Below, piece by piece: positions 55,721 to 64,000 of a stretch of 64,000 bases of DNA (position 1 is the stretch's first letter; the number at the start of each line of letters is the position of its first letter). Under the pieces are notes generated by a model. It had not been told where the DNA came from, did not search any database, and saw only the letters and a list, made by a program, of their open reading frames with translations. The position numbers were made by a program, and so were the translations under genes. The stretch is taken from positions 1-64,000 of the forward strand of contig NZ_VORM01000023.1 in assembly GCF_007997225.1 (NCBI RefSeq). Direction: 5' to 3'. The DNA comes from Subsaximicrobium wynnwilliamsii. GTDB lineage: Bacteria; Bacteroidota; Bacteroidia; Flavobacteriales; Flavobacteriaceae.

Positions 55721-57094
55721 CTAAAACTGAAGGATCAATTTGGCAATCACAAAGTAGATTAAAATGCCAAAAACATCATTACTTGTGGTGATAAATGGCC
55801 CCGTGGCCACTGCAGGATCTATGCCCCTTTTATCCAAGAATATTGGAATAAATGTGCCAATCATTGCTGCCATTACGATTACAGATATTAAAGCAATGCC
55901 AACGGTAATTGAAACGATGTAAGGTGTGCCAAAGAGAAAATGGGTAATAACCAAGGCAATACAGGCAATTGCCAAGCCGTTGACCAAGCCCAACAATGCT
56001 TCCTTTAAAAGACGCTTAAAGATTTTACCATCCAAGCTATCATTTGCCAACCCTTGCACAATAATTGCAGACGACTGTACGCCAACGTTACCAGCAGTTG
56101 CTTGGATGAGCGGCACGAAACTGAGCAGCACTATAAAATCACCCATTTCACCATTGAAATACTCAATAATGCTGGCAGCTCCTAAACCACCAAACATACC
56201 AATCAATAACCATGGCAGGCGCGCTCGGGTCAATTTCAAAATACTATCATCGGCCTCAACACCTTGTGAAATACCGGCAGCCATTTGGTAATCCCTATCT
56301 GCTTCTTCCCTTATCACATCCACAATATCATCAATGGTGATGCGGCCCAGTAGTTTTTGATTACTATCCACCACAGGGATGGCCTCAAGATCATACTTTT
56401 GCATGATACGCGCTACGTCTTCTGCATCATCATCCACATGCACATAATCTACGGTTTTGATGTAGATATCGGCAATCTTATGCTCTGCCTTGGCCACGAT
56501 CAAATCCTTTAGGGACAGGCGACCTATGAGTTTATTCTTTTTATCGACCACATAAATGGAATGCACTCTGGTAACGTCTTTGGCCTGAACACGAATACGT
56601 CTTAAACAGCCCGCAACGGTCCAGGTTTCGTAAACCTTTACCAGCTCTTTTGCCATGAGACCACCTGCGGTATCCTCATCGTAGGCCAAGAGTTCTGTGA
56701 TTTCCTTCCGGTGCTCTTTATCTTCGATGTTTGAGATGACTTCTGCCTGGCGTTCTTCAGGGAGTTCTGCAATGATATCGGCCGCATCATCGGTATCGAG
56801 CTCTTCAATTTCCTCTGCGATTTCCTTGGCAGAAAGATTCCGAAGTACTTTTTCCCGGTTGTCCTCATCCATCTCAATGAGAATATCGGCAGTGGTCTCA
56901 GAATCCAACAGTTTGATGACATAGACCGAATCATCCAAATCGAGCTCATCCAAGATCTCTGCGATATCGGCATGGTGGAAATCTTCCAGCAAGCTTTTTA
57001 GCTCCTCGTCATTTCTTGTTTCAACCAAATGCTCCACCTGTGCGACAAGCTCATCGGTCAATTCAAACTGTATGTTTTCTTTCTCTTCGATCAA
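55721..57094 (-). CDS. mgtE: Magnesium transporter MgtE
   Basis: The 457-residue protein has the MgtE layout: an acidic N-terminal superhelical domain (about 5-130, EEIEELDTDDAADIIAELPEE), a CBS pair (about 140-265) that senses Mg, and five membrane spans (about 290-455). The pore motif lies in PLIQATAGNVGVQSSAI and the end FITTSNDVFGILIYF. It follows rsmA after 14 bases on the same strand. Confidence 0.95.
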   Translation of the reverse strand: MIEEKENIQFELTDELVAQVEHLVETRNDEELKSLLEDFHHADIAEILDELDLDDSVYVIKLLDSETTADILIEMDEDNREKVLRNLSAKEIAEEIEELDTDDAADIIAELPEERQAEVISNIEDKEHRKEITELLAYDEDTAGGLMAKELVKVYETWTVAGCLRRIRVQAKDVTRVHSIYVVDKKNKLIGRLSLKDLIVAKAEHKIADIYIKTVDYVHVDDDAEDVARIMQKYDLEAIPVVDSNQKLLGRITIDDIVDVIREEADRDYQMAAGISQGVEADDSILKLTRARLPWLLIGMFGGLGAASIIEYFNGEMGDFIVLLSFVPLIQATAGNVGVQSSAIIVQGLANDSLDGKIFKRLLKEALLGLVNGLAIACIALVITHFLFGTPYIVSITVGIALISVIVMAAMIGTFIPIFLDKRGIDPAVATGPFITTSNDVFGILIYFVIAKLILQF

Positions 57095-57108
57095 AGTGAG
57101 GCGTTTTA

Positions 57109-57900
57109 TTAAAGGTTGCTGTCTTCTTGGATAAGCGATGTGAGTTCCAGAAACAATGGGACACTAAGTTGCTCTGGGCGCTTGTCAAAGATAGTGTTTG
57201 CTTTCAAATTATCTGAAAGATTGAAGGTTTTTAAACTGTTTCGTAAGGTTTTTCGGCGCTGTTGAAATGCGGTTTTTACCACCCTGAAAAAAAGTGCCTC
57301 ATCACAAGGCAACTCAAAATTCGCCTTCCGTTTTAATAGCAATACACCAGAATCTACTTTTGGTGGCGGATTGAAAACATGAGGTGGCACAGTAAACAGG
57401 TACTCGGCATCATAAAACGCTTGGGTCAATACCGATAGGATGCCATAGACCTTACTGCCTTCCGAAGAACAAATGCGCAAGGCTACTTCTTTTTGGAACA
57501 TGCCCGAAAACTCCGGGATTTGAGCTCTCATCTCCAAGGTCTTGAACAAAATCTGTGAGGAAATATTATACGGAAAGTTTCCAATAATAGCGAACGGCTC
57601 TCCATTAAAAACCAAATTGAGGTCGTACTTTAAAAAATCCTGTTGGATGATGCGGTTAGACAAATTAAGATAATTGGCCTTGAGATAGTCCACCGATTCT
57701 GTGTCAATTTCTATCACATGCGTCGTCGTGTCCTTATTCAAAAGGTACTTGGTCAACACGCCCATGCCTGGGCCAATTTCTAAAATTTGGTCATAGCCTT
57801 TATAAGATAGGCTGTCGGCAATTTTCTCGGCAACCGATTCGTCTTTCAAAAAATGCTGCCCTAAATGTTTTTTGGCGCGTACTTGATTTTGGTTTGTCAC
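57109..57900 (-). CDS. rsmA: 16S rRNA dimethyladenosine methyltransferase
   Basis: The 263-residue enzyme dimethylates two adjacent adenines in helix 45 of 16S rRNA. The N-terminal [11 protein letters not shown] (11-21) and SAM motif [10 protein letters not shown] (about 41-50) are present. The catalytic [13 protein letters not shown] motif (near 106-118) replaces the common NxPYxx with Phe before Pro, which occurs in the family. C-terminal [12 protein letters not shown] is typical. In operon with mgtE. Confidence 0.95.
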   Translation of the reverse strand: MTNQNQVRAKKHLGQHFLKDESVAEKIADSLSYKGYDQILEIGPGMGVLTKYLLNKDTTTHVIEIDTESVDYLKANYLNLSNRIIQQDFLKYDLNLVFNGEPFAIIGNFPYNISSQILFKTLEMRAQIPEFSGMFQKEVALRICSSEGSKVYGILSVLTQAFYDAEYLFTVPPHVFNPPPKVDSGVLLLKRKANFELPCDEALFFRVVKTAFQQRRKTLRNSLKTFNLSDNLKANTIFDKRPEQLSVPLFLELTSLIQEDSNL

Positions 57901-58119
57901 GTTGACTTTTTTTTTTAAGCATCTATTTCAAAGATTGGGATAGAATAGATATCAAATTTATTTTAGTGTTGCAAAGTTGGCGGTTTTGCGTTATCAGTTG
58001 TCTGTTGTCTGTTGTGTGGTATCTGTTATCCGACTTTAAAGTAGGCATAGCTGTTATCGCAAGGGCTACTCAACTAATCCCCAATTCCTCAAAACCAGAA
58101 CTTCATGACCTCCCAATTA
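57901..58119. other. Intergenic stretch with low-complexity TTGTCTG repeats
   Basis: No gene seen. A run of TTGTCTGTTG-type words lies at 57995-58030. Confidence 0.4.
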
Positions 58120-58464
58120 CTAGTGCCTGAACCCAAAATCTTCATCCCCGGCATCGTACTCGTGCACAATTTCCATTTCTGTACGAAATGCCAATTGTTT
58201 ATCGCCAAATTTCTTGAGACCTTCAGCTCTTAGTTTTTCGGCATCTTCTTTATAATAGGCATTCAATGCTTCTCGCGATTTGCATCTGTACTGTACAGAA
58301 TACGTGATTCCGCCAAGATCTTCTTCTACGAGCACTTTAGAAAAGGTCGCTTTTTCAAATTTTCCAGTGGCTAATACCTGCGGAATGTGCTCGGTCTTCA
58401 TCCACTCCAGCCACTCGTCGTGAGCACTGTCGTCTATGTTTATGGTTACGTTGTATATGATCAT
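58120..58464 (-). CDS. DUF4286 family protein
   Basis: The 114-residue protein matches DUF4286: MIIYNVTINIDDSAHDEWLE, HIPQVLATGKFEKATFSKVL, YSVQYRCKSREALNAYYKED. The fold is probably an alpha/beta dimeric barrel-like domain. Function unknown. It follows the TPR gene on the same strand with an 84-base gap. Confidence 0.85.
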   Translation of the reverse strand: MIIYNVTINIDDSAHDEWLEWMKTEHIPQVLATGKFEKATFSKVLVEEDLGGITYSVQYRCKSREALNAYYKEDAEKLRAEGLKKFGDKQLAFRTEMEIVHEYDAGDEDFGFRH

Positions 58465-58548
58465 TGTATTGTTTGTTGGCTTAAAATACGGATTTTGTTA
58501 TTTATTCTACTGAAAACTTCGACCGAGATTGCAAACTGAAACTGAGAC

Positions 58549-60324
58549 TCAATTAATAGCATCCCCTCGAAGCATCCTAAAACGCTTCCGAGCCTCTACA
58601 AAATAAATACTGTCTTGATGGTTGAAGATGATTTTTTCGTAAAGGTCTTTCGCTTTTTCGGGCTGTGCCAATTGGGTTTCGTATAATTCAGCCAAATAAA
58701 AATAGGCGTCGTCGGCTAAAATCTCATCGCGATAATTAGCGATTATGTATTCGTAATTGGCAACTGCTTTTTCCAATTGGTTTGTTTTTTCAAATAATTT
58801 GGCTTGCATGTAAAGCGCTTGATCTTCGATGCTTTCGCCTTTATGTTCGGTAAGGATTTTATTCAGCAAAGTGATTCCTCTTTCATTTTTATTCTGAAAT
58901 GACATCAAATCGGCTTTGGCATACAATTTTAGTGCGGTTTGCAGAGAATCTTCATCCTTATTGTCTGAAATGAGCAATTTCAATTCCAAAGCATCATTGG
59001 CAATCAATTGTGAAGTCGAAGCTTTTAAGATCTTGAGTTGTGATTCTGCCCAATCAAAATCGCCTTTATAATAACTGGTCTTCGCGACTTTGAATCGCGC
59101 TTCTTGTGAAATGCTGCTGTTTTTAACATTCGCCTGAATCTGGGAATAATAAATCAGGGCCTCGTTAAAACGCTCTTGATAGACGAGAATATCGGCCAAT
59201 TTCATTTTAATTTCAGCCTCTTCGTAAACCGACAGTGGCAGCGACAGACTTTCTTTTAAAAATTGACTGGCTGCTTCTGGTTGATCATTGTAAAATGCGA
59301 GAAAATTACCGTAGCCAATTTGGAGTCCAAGGGTTTGCTCATTGATGCCATACTGCTCAATAAGCGCTTGATACTTGGCATCTACGGATTCCAGCGTTTT
59401 TATATCGGCATTCTCAACTTCCAGATCCAATAAGTACTGGTGAGCCAGCAACACGGTTTGGATGTCTTGAGAGTTCTCCAATATATAGTTGAAAATAGCT
59501 ATTGCAGTCTCATCGTCATTGGCGGTTAAGCTGGTCAAGGCCAAATCTATGATGCGCCTTAGACTTTCTGGATTGCGTTTATAAAGTGCCTTTTCTTGGG
59601 TAAAGGCTTTGTTATATTCCTTTTGCTGAATGAAGAGCCAACTCAAGAGATCGTACCAATACACATCAGGTTGCGCCTGTAACTCTTTAAGCAGAAGCAC
59701 TCTAAGAATACGATTGTTTTCGTTTTCCTTGTTTTCTGAAACAAAATCACTAAACGCACGTTTTGCGTTACCCAGAAAACTGGGGTTGAGCTCCAAATAA
59801 TCCAGATAGCTTGAAAATAGTTGTTCAATATTGCCTTGTTCCCCATAAATGCGCGCCATTTGAAGGCTAAAATTATAATCGGGATTGAGTGCCATGCCTT
59901 TTTTATAGACTTCCAAGGCATATTCTAAAAGTGAATAATCCTCAAAACGTCTCGCAATGCCAAAGCTGTAACTCGGGTTTTCGTCCACTCTGGCGATGGC
60001 TTTGTTATAATAGTCGTCCGCACTATTTTGATCGCCTTTTAATTGATAATTATAACCCAATTCCACCATCACAGGCGGATAGTTTTGCTTGGTCAAGCGC
60101 TGCATGAGCAACTTTTCAGACTCGTCATACCGCTCCAATTGCTGAAGAGACTCTACAATTTTCTCGAAATACGTGTTGTTCTTGCTCTGCTCATAGAGTT
60201 TTTGATAAGTAAGCAGTGCTTTCTCAAATTCACCACGCTCAAAGTAACCATTCGCCAAAATCTCATCCTGTGCATGAAGCGAGCCGGCAGCGAGTAACAA
60301 AAACAGGAGTACAATGCGTTTCAT
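58549..60324 (-). CDS. Periplasmic tetratricopeptide-repeat protein
   Basis: The start at 60324 (MKRIVLLFLLLAAGSLHAQ) gives 591 residues with a clear signal peptide. An upstream extension would translate the GT-rich repeat at 60430-60525 (as PPTTHDLLPTTH) and is rejected. Tandem TPR units run the whole length (NGYFERGEFEKALLTYQKLY, AENYEYIIANYRDEILADDA-type). Such proteins scaffold cell-envelope complexes; partner unknown. Confidence 0.85.
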   Translation of the reverse strand: MKRIVLLFLLLAAGSLHAQDEILANGYFERGEFEKALLTYQKLYEQSKNNTYFEKIVESLQQLERYDESEKLLMQRLTKQNYPPVMVELGYNYQLKGDQNSADDYYNKAIARVDENPSYSFGIARRFEDYSLLEYALEVYKKGMALNPDYNFSLQMARIYGEQGNIEQLFSSYLDYLELNPSFLGNAKRAFSDFVSENKENENNRILRVLLLKELQAQPDVYWYDLLSWLFIQQKEYNKAFTQEKALYKRNPESLRRIIDLALTSLTANDDETAIAIFNYILENSQDIQTVLLAHQYLLDLEVENADIKTLESVDAKYQALIEQYGINEQTLGLQIGYGNFLAFYNDQPEAASQFLKESLSLPLSVYEEAEIKMKLADILVYQERFNEALIYYSQIQANVKNSSISQEARFKVAKTSYYKGDFDWAESQLKILKASTSQLIANDALELKLLISDNKDEDSLQTALKLYAKADLMSFQNKNERGITLLNKILTEHKGESIEDQALYMQAKLFEKTNQLEKAVANYEYIIANYRDEILADDAYFYLAELYETQLAQPEKAKDLYEKIIFNHQDSIYFVEARKRFRMLRGDAIN

Positions 60325-60429
60325 TAGCAATATTTTAGGTAAATATAACACATGACACGTGTTCTTATTGTGAATGTTATGATAAAAGCTAAAGCGCAGC
60401 TTGTGCATTCGTTGATTTTGACTGTAGAT

Positions 60430-60525
60430 TAGGTTGTGGGTTGTTGGTAGTAGGTCGTGGGTCGTGGGTGGTGGGTAGTGGGTTGTGGGTAGTAGGTCGT
60501 GGGTATTGGGTGGTGGGTAGAATAG
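60430..60525. repeat. GT-rich low-complexity repeat
   Basis: Irregular repeats of GTGGGT(A/T/C)GT and GTAGGTCGTG units in about 95 bases, between serS and the TPR gene. Likely slippage-prone and non-coding. Confidence 0.7.
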
Positions 60526-60545
60526 ATGATTTTGATTATGAAGCT

Positions 60546-60577
60546 TGCAAAAAAAAAGCCCAAACCGAAGTTTGGGC
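60546..60577 (-). terminator. Terminator after serS and small peptide
   Basis: GCCCAAAC-TTCG-GTTTGGGC on the minus strand with a UUCG tetraloop and T9 tail: a very strong intrinsic terminator. Confidence 0.85.
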
Positions 60578-60672
60578 CTACCTATCAAAATAAATGCTAT
60601 TAATCAAATGTTTTTAATATTCAATTATTTATTTTGTTTGGGCTTCTTTGAAATGTGAGCGCTAATGATGAT

Positions 60673-60741
60673 TTAAAAAAAGACCTTGCTTGCCATAACA
60701 ATTAGTACAACGAGCAAAACAATGCGTTTTATGTTTTTCAT
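60673..60741 (-). CDS. 22-residue hydrophobic peptide (candidate)
   Basis: Minus-strand ATG at 60741: two Lys and one Arg, then IVLLVVLIVMASKVFF. It lies between the serS stop and the UUCG terminator, 129 bases after serS. It could be a small membrane peptide or chance. Confidence 0.3.
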   Translation of the reverse strand: MKNIKRIVLLVVLIVMASKVFF

Positions 60742-60869
60742 AATAAGTGGGATATCTCTTTCGATGGTATAAACATCAAGAAAAATCTACAAACTTCAAA
60801 ACAAATGGCAGGATAATCGTTAAACAACCTTATTTATTAACACTTTATCGAATGTAAAAGGTGTTTTTC

Positions 60870-62147
60870 TTACGAATTCTGAATTTTGGAAAAGCCCGTG
60901 TAAGGGATCAATACCTCGGGAATGTCAATACCGTCTTCGGTTTGGTAGTTTTCCAAGATCCCAGCCAACACTCTTGGCAGTGCCAATGCACTACCGTTTA
61001 GGGTATGGCAAAGTTCGGTTTTACCTTCTTTATTTTTAAAACGCAATTTCAAGCGGTTGGCTTGAAAGGTTTCAAAATTGGAGACACTTGAAATTTCCAA
61101 CCAACGGTCTTGCGCTGTGGAAAAGACCTCAAAATCGTAAGTTAACGCTGAAGTAAAGCCCAAATCCCCACCACAAAGTCTCAAAATACGGTAAGGTAAT
61201 TTAAGTTCCTTCAAGATGGTTTTCACATGCTCTACCATGTGCTCCAAAGCTTGGTAGGATTTTTCGGGATGTTCTATGCGTAGTATCTCTACTTTATCAA
61301 ACTGGTGCAAGCGATTTAGCCCTCTCACATGAGCGCCATAACTGCCAGCCTCACGTCTAAAACAGGGCGTGTAACCGGTTAACTGAATTGGCAAATCGGT
61401 TTCGGCCAATAGCGAATCCCGATACATATTGGTCGCTGGCACCTCGGCAGTTGGGATAAGATACAAATCATCTTCTCCCACATGATACATTTGGCCCTCC
61501 TTATCTGGCAATTGCCCAGTCCCAAAGCCCGAAGCTTCGTTGACCAAAAGTGGCAATTGGTATTCGGTATAACCTGCCGCTGTATTCTTGTCTAAAAAGT
61601 AGCTAATCAAGGCGCGCTGTAATTTGGCTCCCTTGCCTTTGTATACAGGAAAACCTGCGCCGGTTATCTTATTGCCCAATTCAAAATCAATGATGTCATA
61701 GGTTTTTGCCAATTCCCAATGCGGTTGTGCGGCGGCGTGTAATTTTGGGATATCGCCTTCACGATACACTTCTTCATTATCGGCTTCGCTATTTCCTGCT
61801 GGCACATCAAGATGAGGCACGTTTGGGATTTTATAAAGCAGCTCATTCAAGGCATTTACTTTTTCATTGAGTTGCTCTCCCAAAGCTTTGGAATCTTCCT
61901 TGAGTTGGGAAGTCTTAGCCTTGAGCTCGTTCGCTTCCGCAGCTTTGCCAGATTTAAAAAGGTTCCCGATTTCTTTTGAGATCGCATTGGATTCTGCCAA
62001 AGTATTGTCCAATTCGGTTTGGGTGGCGCGGCGCGCTTCATCCAAAAGAAGCACTTGATCAATCATCATGCTGGCATCAATCTGCCGTTTTGCCAAGCCC
62101 TTAAGCACTTCAGCCTTATGGTCTCTAATGTATGCAACTTGTAACAT
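60870..62147 (-). CDS. serS: Seryl-tRNA synthetase
   Basis: The 425-residue class II synthetase has an N-terminal antiparallel coiled coil that grips tRNA-Ser (about 28-105, rich in Lys/Glu/Ala). The catalytic domain has motif 2 FRREAGSYGAHVRGLNRLHQF near 272-292 and motif 3 near 385-405 (GSALALPRVLAGILENYQ). Usual length. Separate from, and downstream of, the HTTM gene by 69 bases. Confidence 0.96.
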   Translation of the reverse strand: MLQVAYIRDHKAEVLKGLAKRQIDASMMIDQVLLLDEARRATQTELDNTLAESNAISKEIGNLFKSGKAAEANELKAKTSQLKEDSKALGEQLNEKVNALNELLYKIPNVPHLDVPAGNSEADNEEVYREGDIPKLHAAAQPHWELAKTYDIIDFELGNKITGAGFPVYKGKGAKLQRALISYFLDKNTAAGYTEYQLPLLVNEASGFGTGQLPDKEGQMYHVGEDDLYLIPTAEVPATNMYRDSLLAETDLPIQLTGYTPCFRREAGSYGAHVRGLNRLHQFDKVEILRIEHPEKSYQALEHMVEHVKTILKELKLPYRILRLCGGDLGFTSALTYDFEVFSTAQDRWLEISSVSNFETFQANRLKLRFKNKEGKTELCHTLNGSALALPRVLAGILENYQTEDGIDIPEVLIPYTGFSKIQNS

Positions 62148-62216
62148 CTGTTCTAAAAATTTGATAAACGCCCTTTCATTCAGACGCTTAAATAAGCCTG
62201 CGAATTTAAGGATTTG

Positions 62217-63539
62217 CTACGGATTCTCATCCAGTTTTGAGGGTAAAATCCAGTCGTTGTGCTTAAAATGATGCCATTTCACAGCGCTCAAATCCACTTT
62301 GGGGTCTATAAAGCGTTGGCTCTTCTTCCCATTGATGCTTACAAAGGAACTCACATACACTTCCACATCCATGCCTTTTTCTGCAAAAACCGATTTCAAA
62401 CGTTGCGCAAACTGCCAGATCACATCGGGTTTTGCGCTAACCGACCGTATTTGTTTTGGCGTGAGATAATCTTTAAGCGAGATGGTAATGACCTCGTTTG
62501 TGGCTTTATCAACCACTCTGTAATTGGTGTTCCCGCTTCTAGAACGCAGCATCATGCGCCAAGAAAGCCGGTGGCCTTCTTCAGACCAGAGCACATTGTC
62601 TGGATATAGGTATTGACGCAAAGGCAAGGCGACTTGAATGACAAAATAGCTAACAAAAAGCAGCATGAAAAGCTTGGCGTGTTTGGGAGCTATGACTTCT
62701 GCTTCGGAATAAAAAGGTTTCCGCTTCAAAAATAGTTTCTGAATTAGCTTTGGTTCGAAAAAGAAGAGTGCAAAGCCCAAGGATAAATACGGAAAAATAC
62801 CTACCTGAAAAATAAACGAGTTGAACAGATGAAAAAAGATGGATGCAAAAAAGGCGAATTTCCGGGTGGGTTTCCACAGCAATAACGGAATGACCAAACC
62901 GTCAAATAAAATGCCGCCATAAGCTAGACCATAGTGCACCCAGCGGTTCTGCAGCAAATCGCCCACTAAAAAATAGTCCTTTTTGCTTCTCATCAACAGT
63001 TCTGGCACTGATAGATCCAACCAATCTGGATACATTTTTGCTTTTGCGGCATAAGTGTACACGATAATCATTTGAATGATAAACATCCACCGGCACCAAT
63101 TGGGCATGGAAATGGATCTTAAGCTTGGATTTCTATTGGCATCTACCGAAAAATAATGATGTGCAGGCACTATCACCATCATCGCGTTTAGCAGCATCAA
63201 CAAATAATAATGATTGTTGTATGAGGACTTTTGCATTAAGTACACACTGGCCCACATGAGCGTAAAACCCAACATGCTCCAACGGTATTTGTAACCCACC
63301 ATAACAAAAATACCCAGAAGGCCCATAATGGCATAATAGGCATACATCCAATTACCGGGCAGCGGTTGCAAAAACTCAAAACCAATAAAGTTAAAGGTGA
63401 AATCGGGATCTATGAGTGTTCGCTTGATCCAGCCGGTAAAAATGGAACCTACCGCTTCCAAGAAAATCAGAAACCCAAAAATAACCCTAAAAATAACGAG
63501 CGCGCTGTTATCGATACGTTTAAATAAAAAATCACGCAT
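62217..63539 (-). CDS. HTTM domain membrane protein (vitamin K-dependent carboxylase-like)
   Basis: The 440-residue protein belongs to the HTTM group related to vitamin K-dependent gamma-carboxylase. Several membrane spans lie between about 10 and 300 (RIDNSALVIFRVIFGFLIFL, YAYYAIMGLLGIFVMVGY), followed by a soluble C-terminal part (about 310-440). In bacteria the substrate is unknown and carboxylase activity is not established. The ATG overlaps the end of ribF by eight bases, so it is expressed with ribF. Confidence 0.85.
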   Translation of the reverse strand: MRDFLFKRIDNSALVIFRVIFGFLIFLEAVGSIFTGWIKRTLIDPDFTFNFIGFEFLQPLPGNWMYAYYAIMGLLGIFVMVGYKYRWSMLGFTLMWASVYLMQKSSYNNHYYLLMLLNAMMVIVPAHHYFSVDANRNPSLRSISMPNWCRWMFIIQMIIVYTYAAKAKMYPDWLDLSVPELLMRSKKDYFLVGDLLQNRWVHYGLAYGGILFDGLVIPLLLWKPTRKFAFFASIFFHLFNSFIFQVGIFPYLSLGFALFFFEPKLIQKLFLKRKPFYSEAEVIAPKHAKLFMLLFVSYFVIQVALPLRQYLYPDNVLWSEEGHRLSWRMMLRSRSGNTNYRVVDKATNEVITISLKDYLTPKQIRSVSAKPDVIWQFAQRLKSVFAEKGMDVEVYVSSFVSINGKKSQRFIDPKVDLSAVKWHHFKHNDWILPSKLDENP

Positions 63540-64000
63540 GGATTCCTAGAAGATTATGGGCGTTTAATTTATCGGTTTCAAGTTGGGCTTGCAATTGCTC
63601 CAAAGATTCAAATTTGTGCTCATCGCGCAACCTGTGGAGAATCTCTACCACCAAGTCTTGGCCATAGAGGTCTTTATCCAACTTGAAAAAATGCACTTCA
63701 ATGGATGGTTTATCTTTGGTTTCAACGGTGGGGTTGGTACCAATATTCATCATCCCATACACAGTTTTACCTTCTATATGCGCAGACACCACATAAACTC
63801 CATTCTTAGGGATGAGTTTATAAGCTGCTTCAATAAATAGGTTTGCTGTGGGAAAGTTGATGGTTTTACCCAGGCCTTTGCCTTTGATCACGCTACCGCT
63901 TAAAAAATACGCATAGCCTAAATAGGCATTGGCAGTTTGTACGTCACCTTCCGTCAAGGCAGTTCTGATTTTTGTGGAACTTACAGACACTTCCTCAATG
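63532..64000 (-). CDS. ribF: Riboflavin kinase/FAD synthetase (3' part, 5' end outside window)
   Basis: The open frame runs to the window edge; only the C-terminal about 155 residues are seen. The end of the FMN adenylyltransferase domain (IEEVSVSSTKIRTAL) leads into the riboflavin kinase domain, with GKGLGKTINFPTANL and GVYVVSAHIEGKTVYGMMN then NIGTNPTVETKDKPSIEVH. The enzyme makes FMN and then FAD from riboflavin. A GTG at 63990 is an internal Val, not the start. It overlaps the HTTM gene by eight bases. Confidence 0.93.
   Translation of the reverse strand, partial: IEEVSVSSTKIRTALTEGDVQTANAYLGYAYFLSGSVIKGKGLGKTINFPTANLFIEAAYKLIPKNGVYVVSAHIEGKTVYGMMNIGTNPTVETKDKPSIEVHFFKLDKDLYGQDLVVEILHRLRDEHKFESLEQLQAQLETDKLNAHNLLGIHA

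Noticed and set aside
58549-60588. Extended start of the TPR protein
   Set aside because: The extension translates a GT-rich low-complexity repeat and places a perfect signal peptide inside the protein; the start at 60324 is better.

Overview
The window reads as chromosome of a marine-type member of the Flavobacteriaceae (phylum Bacteroidota). Support comes from AT-rich sequence, many promoters of the Bacteroidota form (TTG, about 19 bases, TAnnTTTG), weak or absent Shine-Dalgarno sites, a TonB-dependent receptor with a carboxypeptidase-regulatory-like domain, a secreted M36 metallopeptidase with a type IX secretion C-terminal signal, a ClC channel, and a PiT phosphate carrier with a PhoU-like tail. 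The genus cannot be fixed from the sequence alone.

Bases 1-4000 are accessory DNA. They form an array of six 123-126 bp folded repeats, plus a seventh half-site, that separate short cassettes read on the minus strand. Some cassettes carry genes (barstar plus RDD protein; pentapeptide protein) and others carry no convincing ORF. The two ends of each cassette match each other as an inverted repeat, which is the geometry of integron gene cassettes and their attC sites. No integrase is visible, so it resembles a cluster of attC sites lacking an integrase. It lies downstream of a tRNA-Ser(GGA) whose 3' sequence is partly repeated 180 bp away.

Bases 4.8-8.4 kb hold an ansA-tatD operon, a retropepsin-like protein, and an orphan NarL-type response regulator. 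The regulator is followed by three copies of an 18 bp dyad (ATACGTAG-CTACGTAT). Each dyad lies upstream of a promoter-like site and a short unit ending in a terminator hairpin, and the third unit leads into a 36-residue membrane peptide. This is a candidate self-contained regulator/small-transcript system.

Bases 8.7-22 kb hold odhB and odhA (2-oxoglutarate dehydrogenase) with a decayed ORF6N gene wedged between them, a polyprenyl synthase, and a TetR-TolC-MFP-RND efflux operon. Bases 22.2-24.4 kb hold a ParE/RelE-type toxin-antitoxin pair followed by three 531 bp direct repeats that carry relics of the antitoxin 5' end. Then come aspS, a ClC channel, a cold-shock protein, tadA, a broken M36 peptidase (one in-frame stop and one frameshift), dxs and dgt.

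Bases 37-45 kb look like a phosphate-starvation locus. A TonB-dependent receptor, a duplicated beta-helix lipoprotein, a YwqK-like protein and a PiT carrier share upstream TAAC repeats with an 11 bp period, like known PHO boxes. A six-copy, 178 bp tandem repeat separates this from an RDD protein and nrdA/nrdB. The rest is mostly core: a LytTR regulator with a TPR histidine kinase, DUF3109, MarC, mgtE, rsmA, a TPR protein, serS, an HTTM protein and the 3' part of ribF, which runs off the window.
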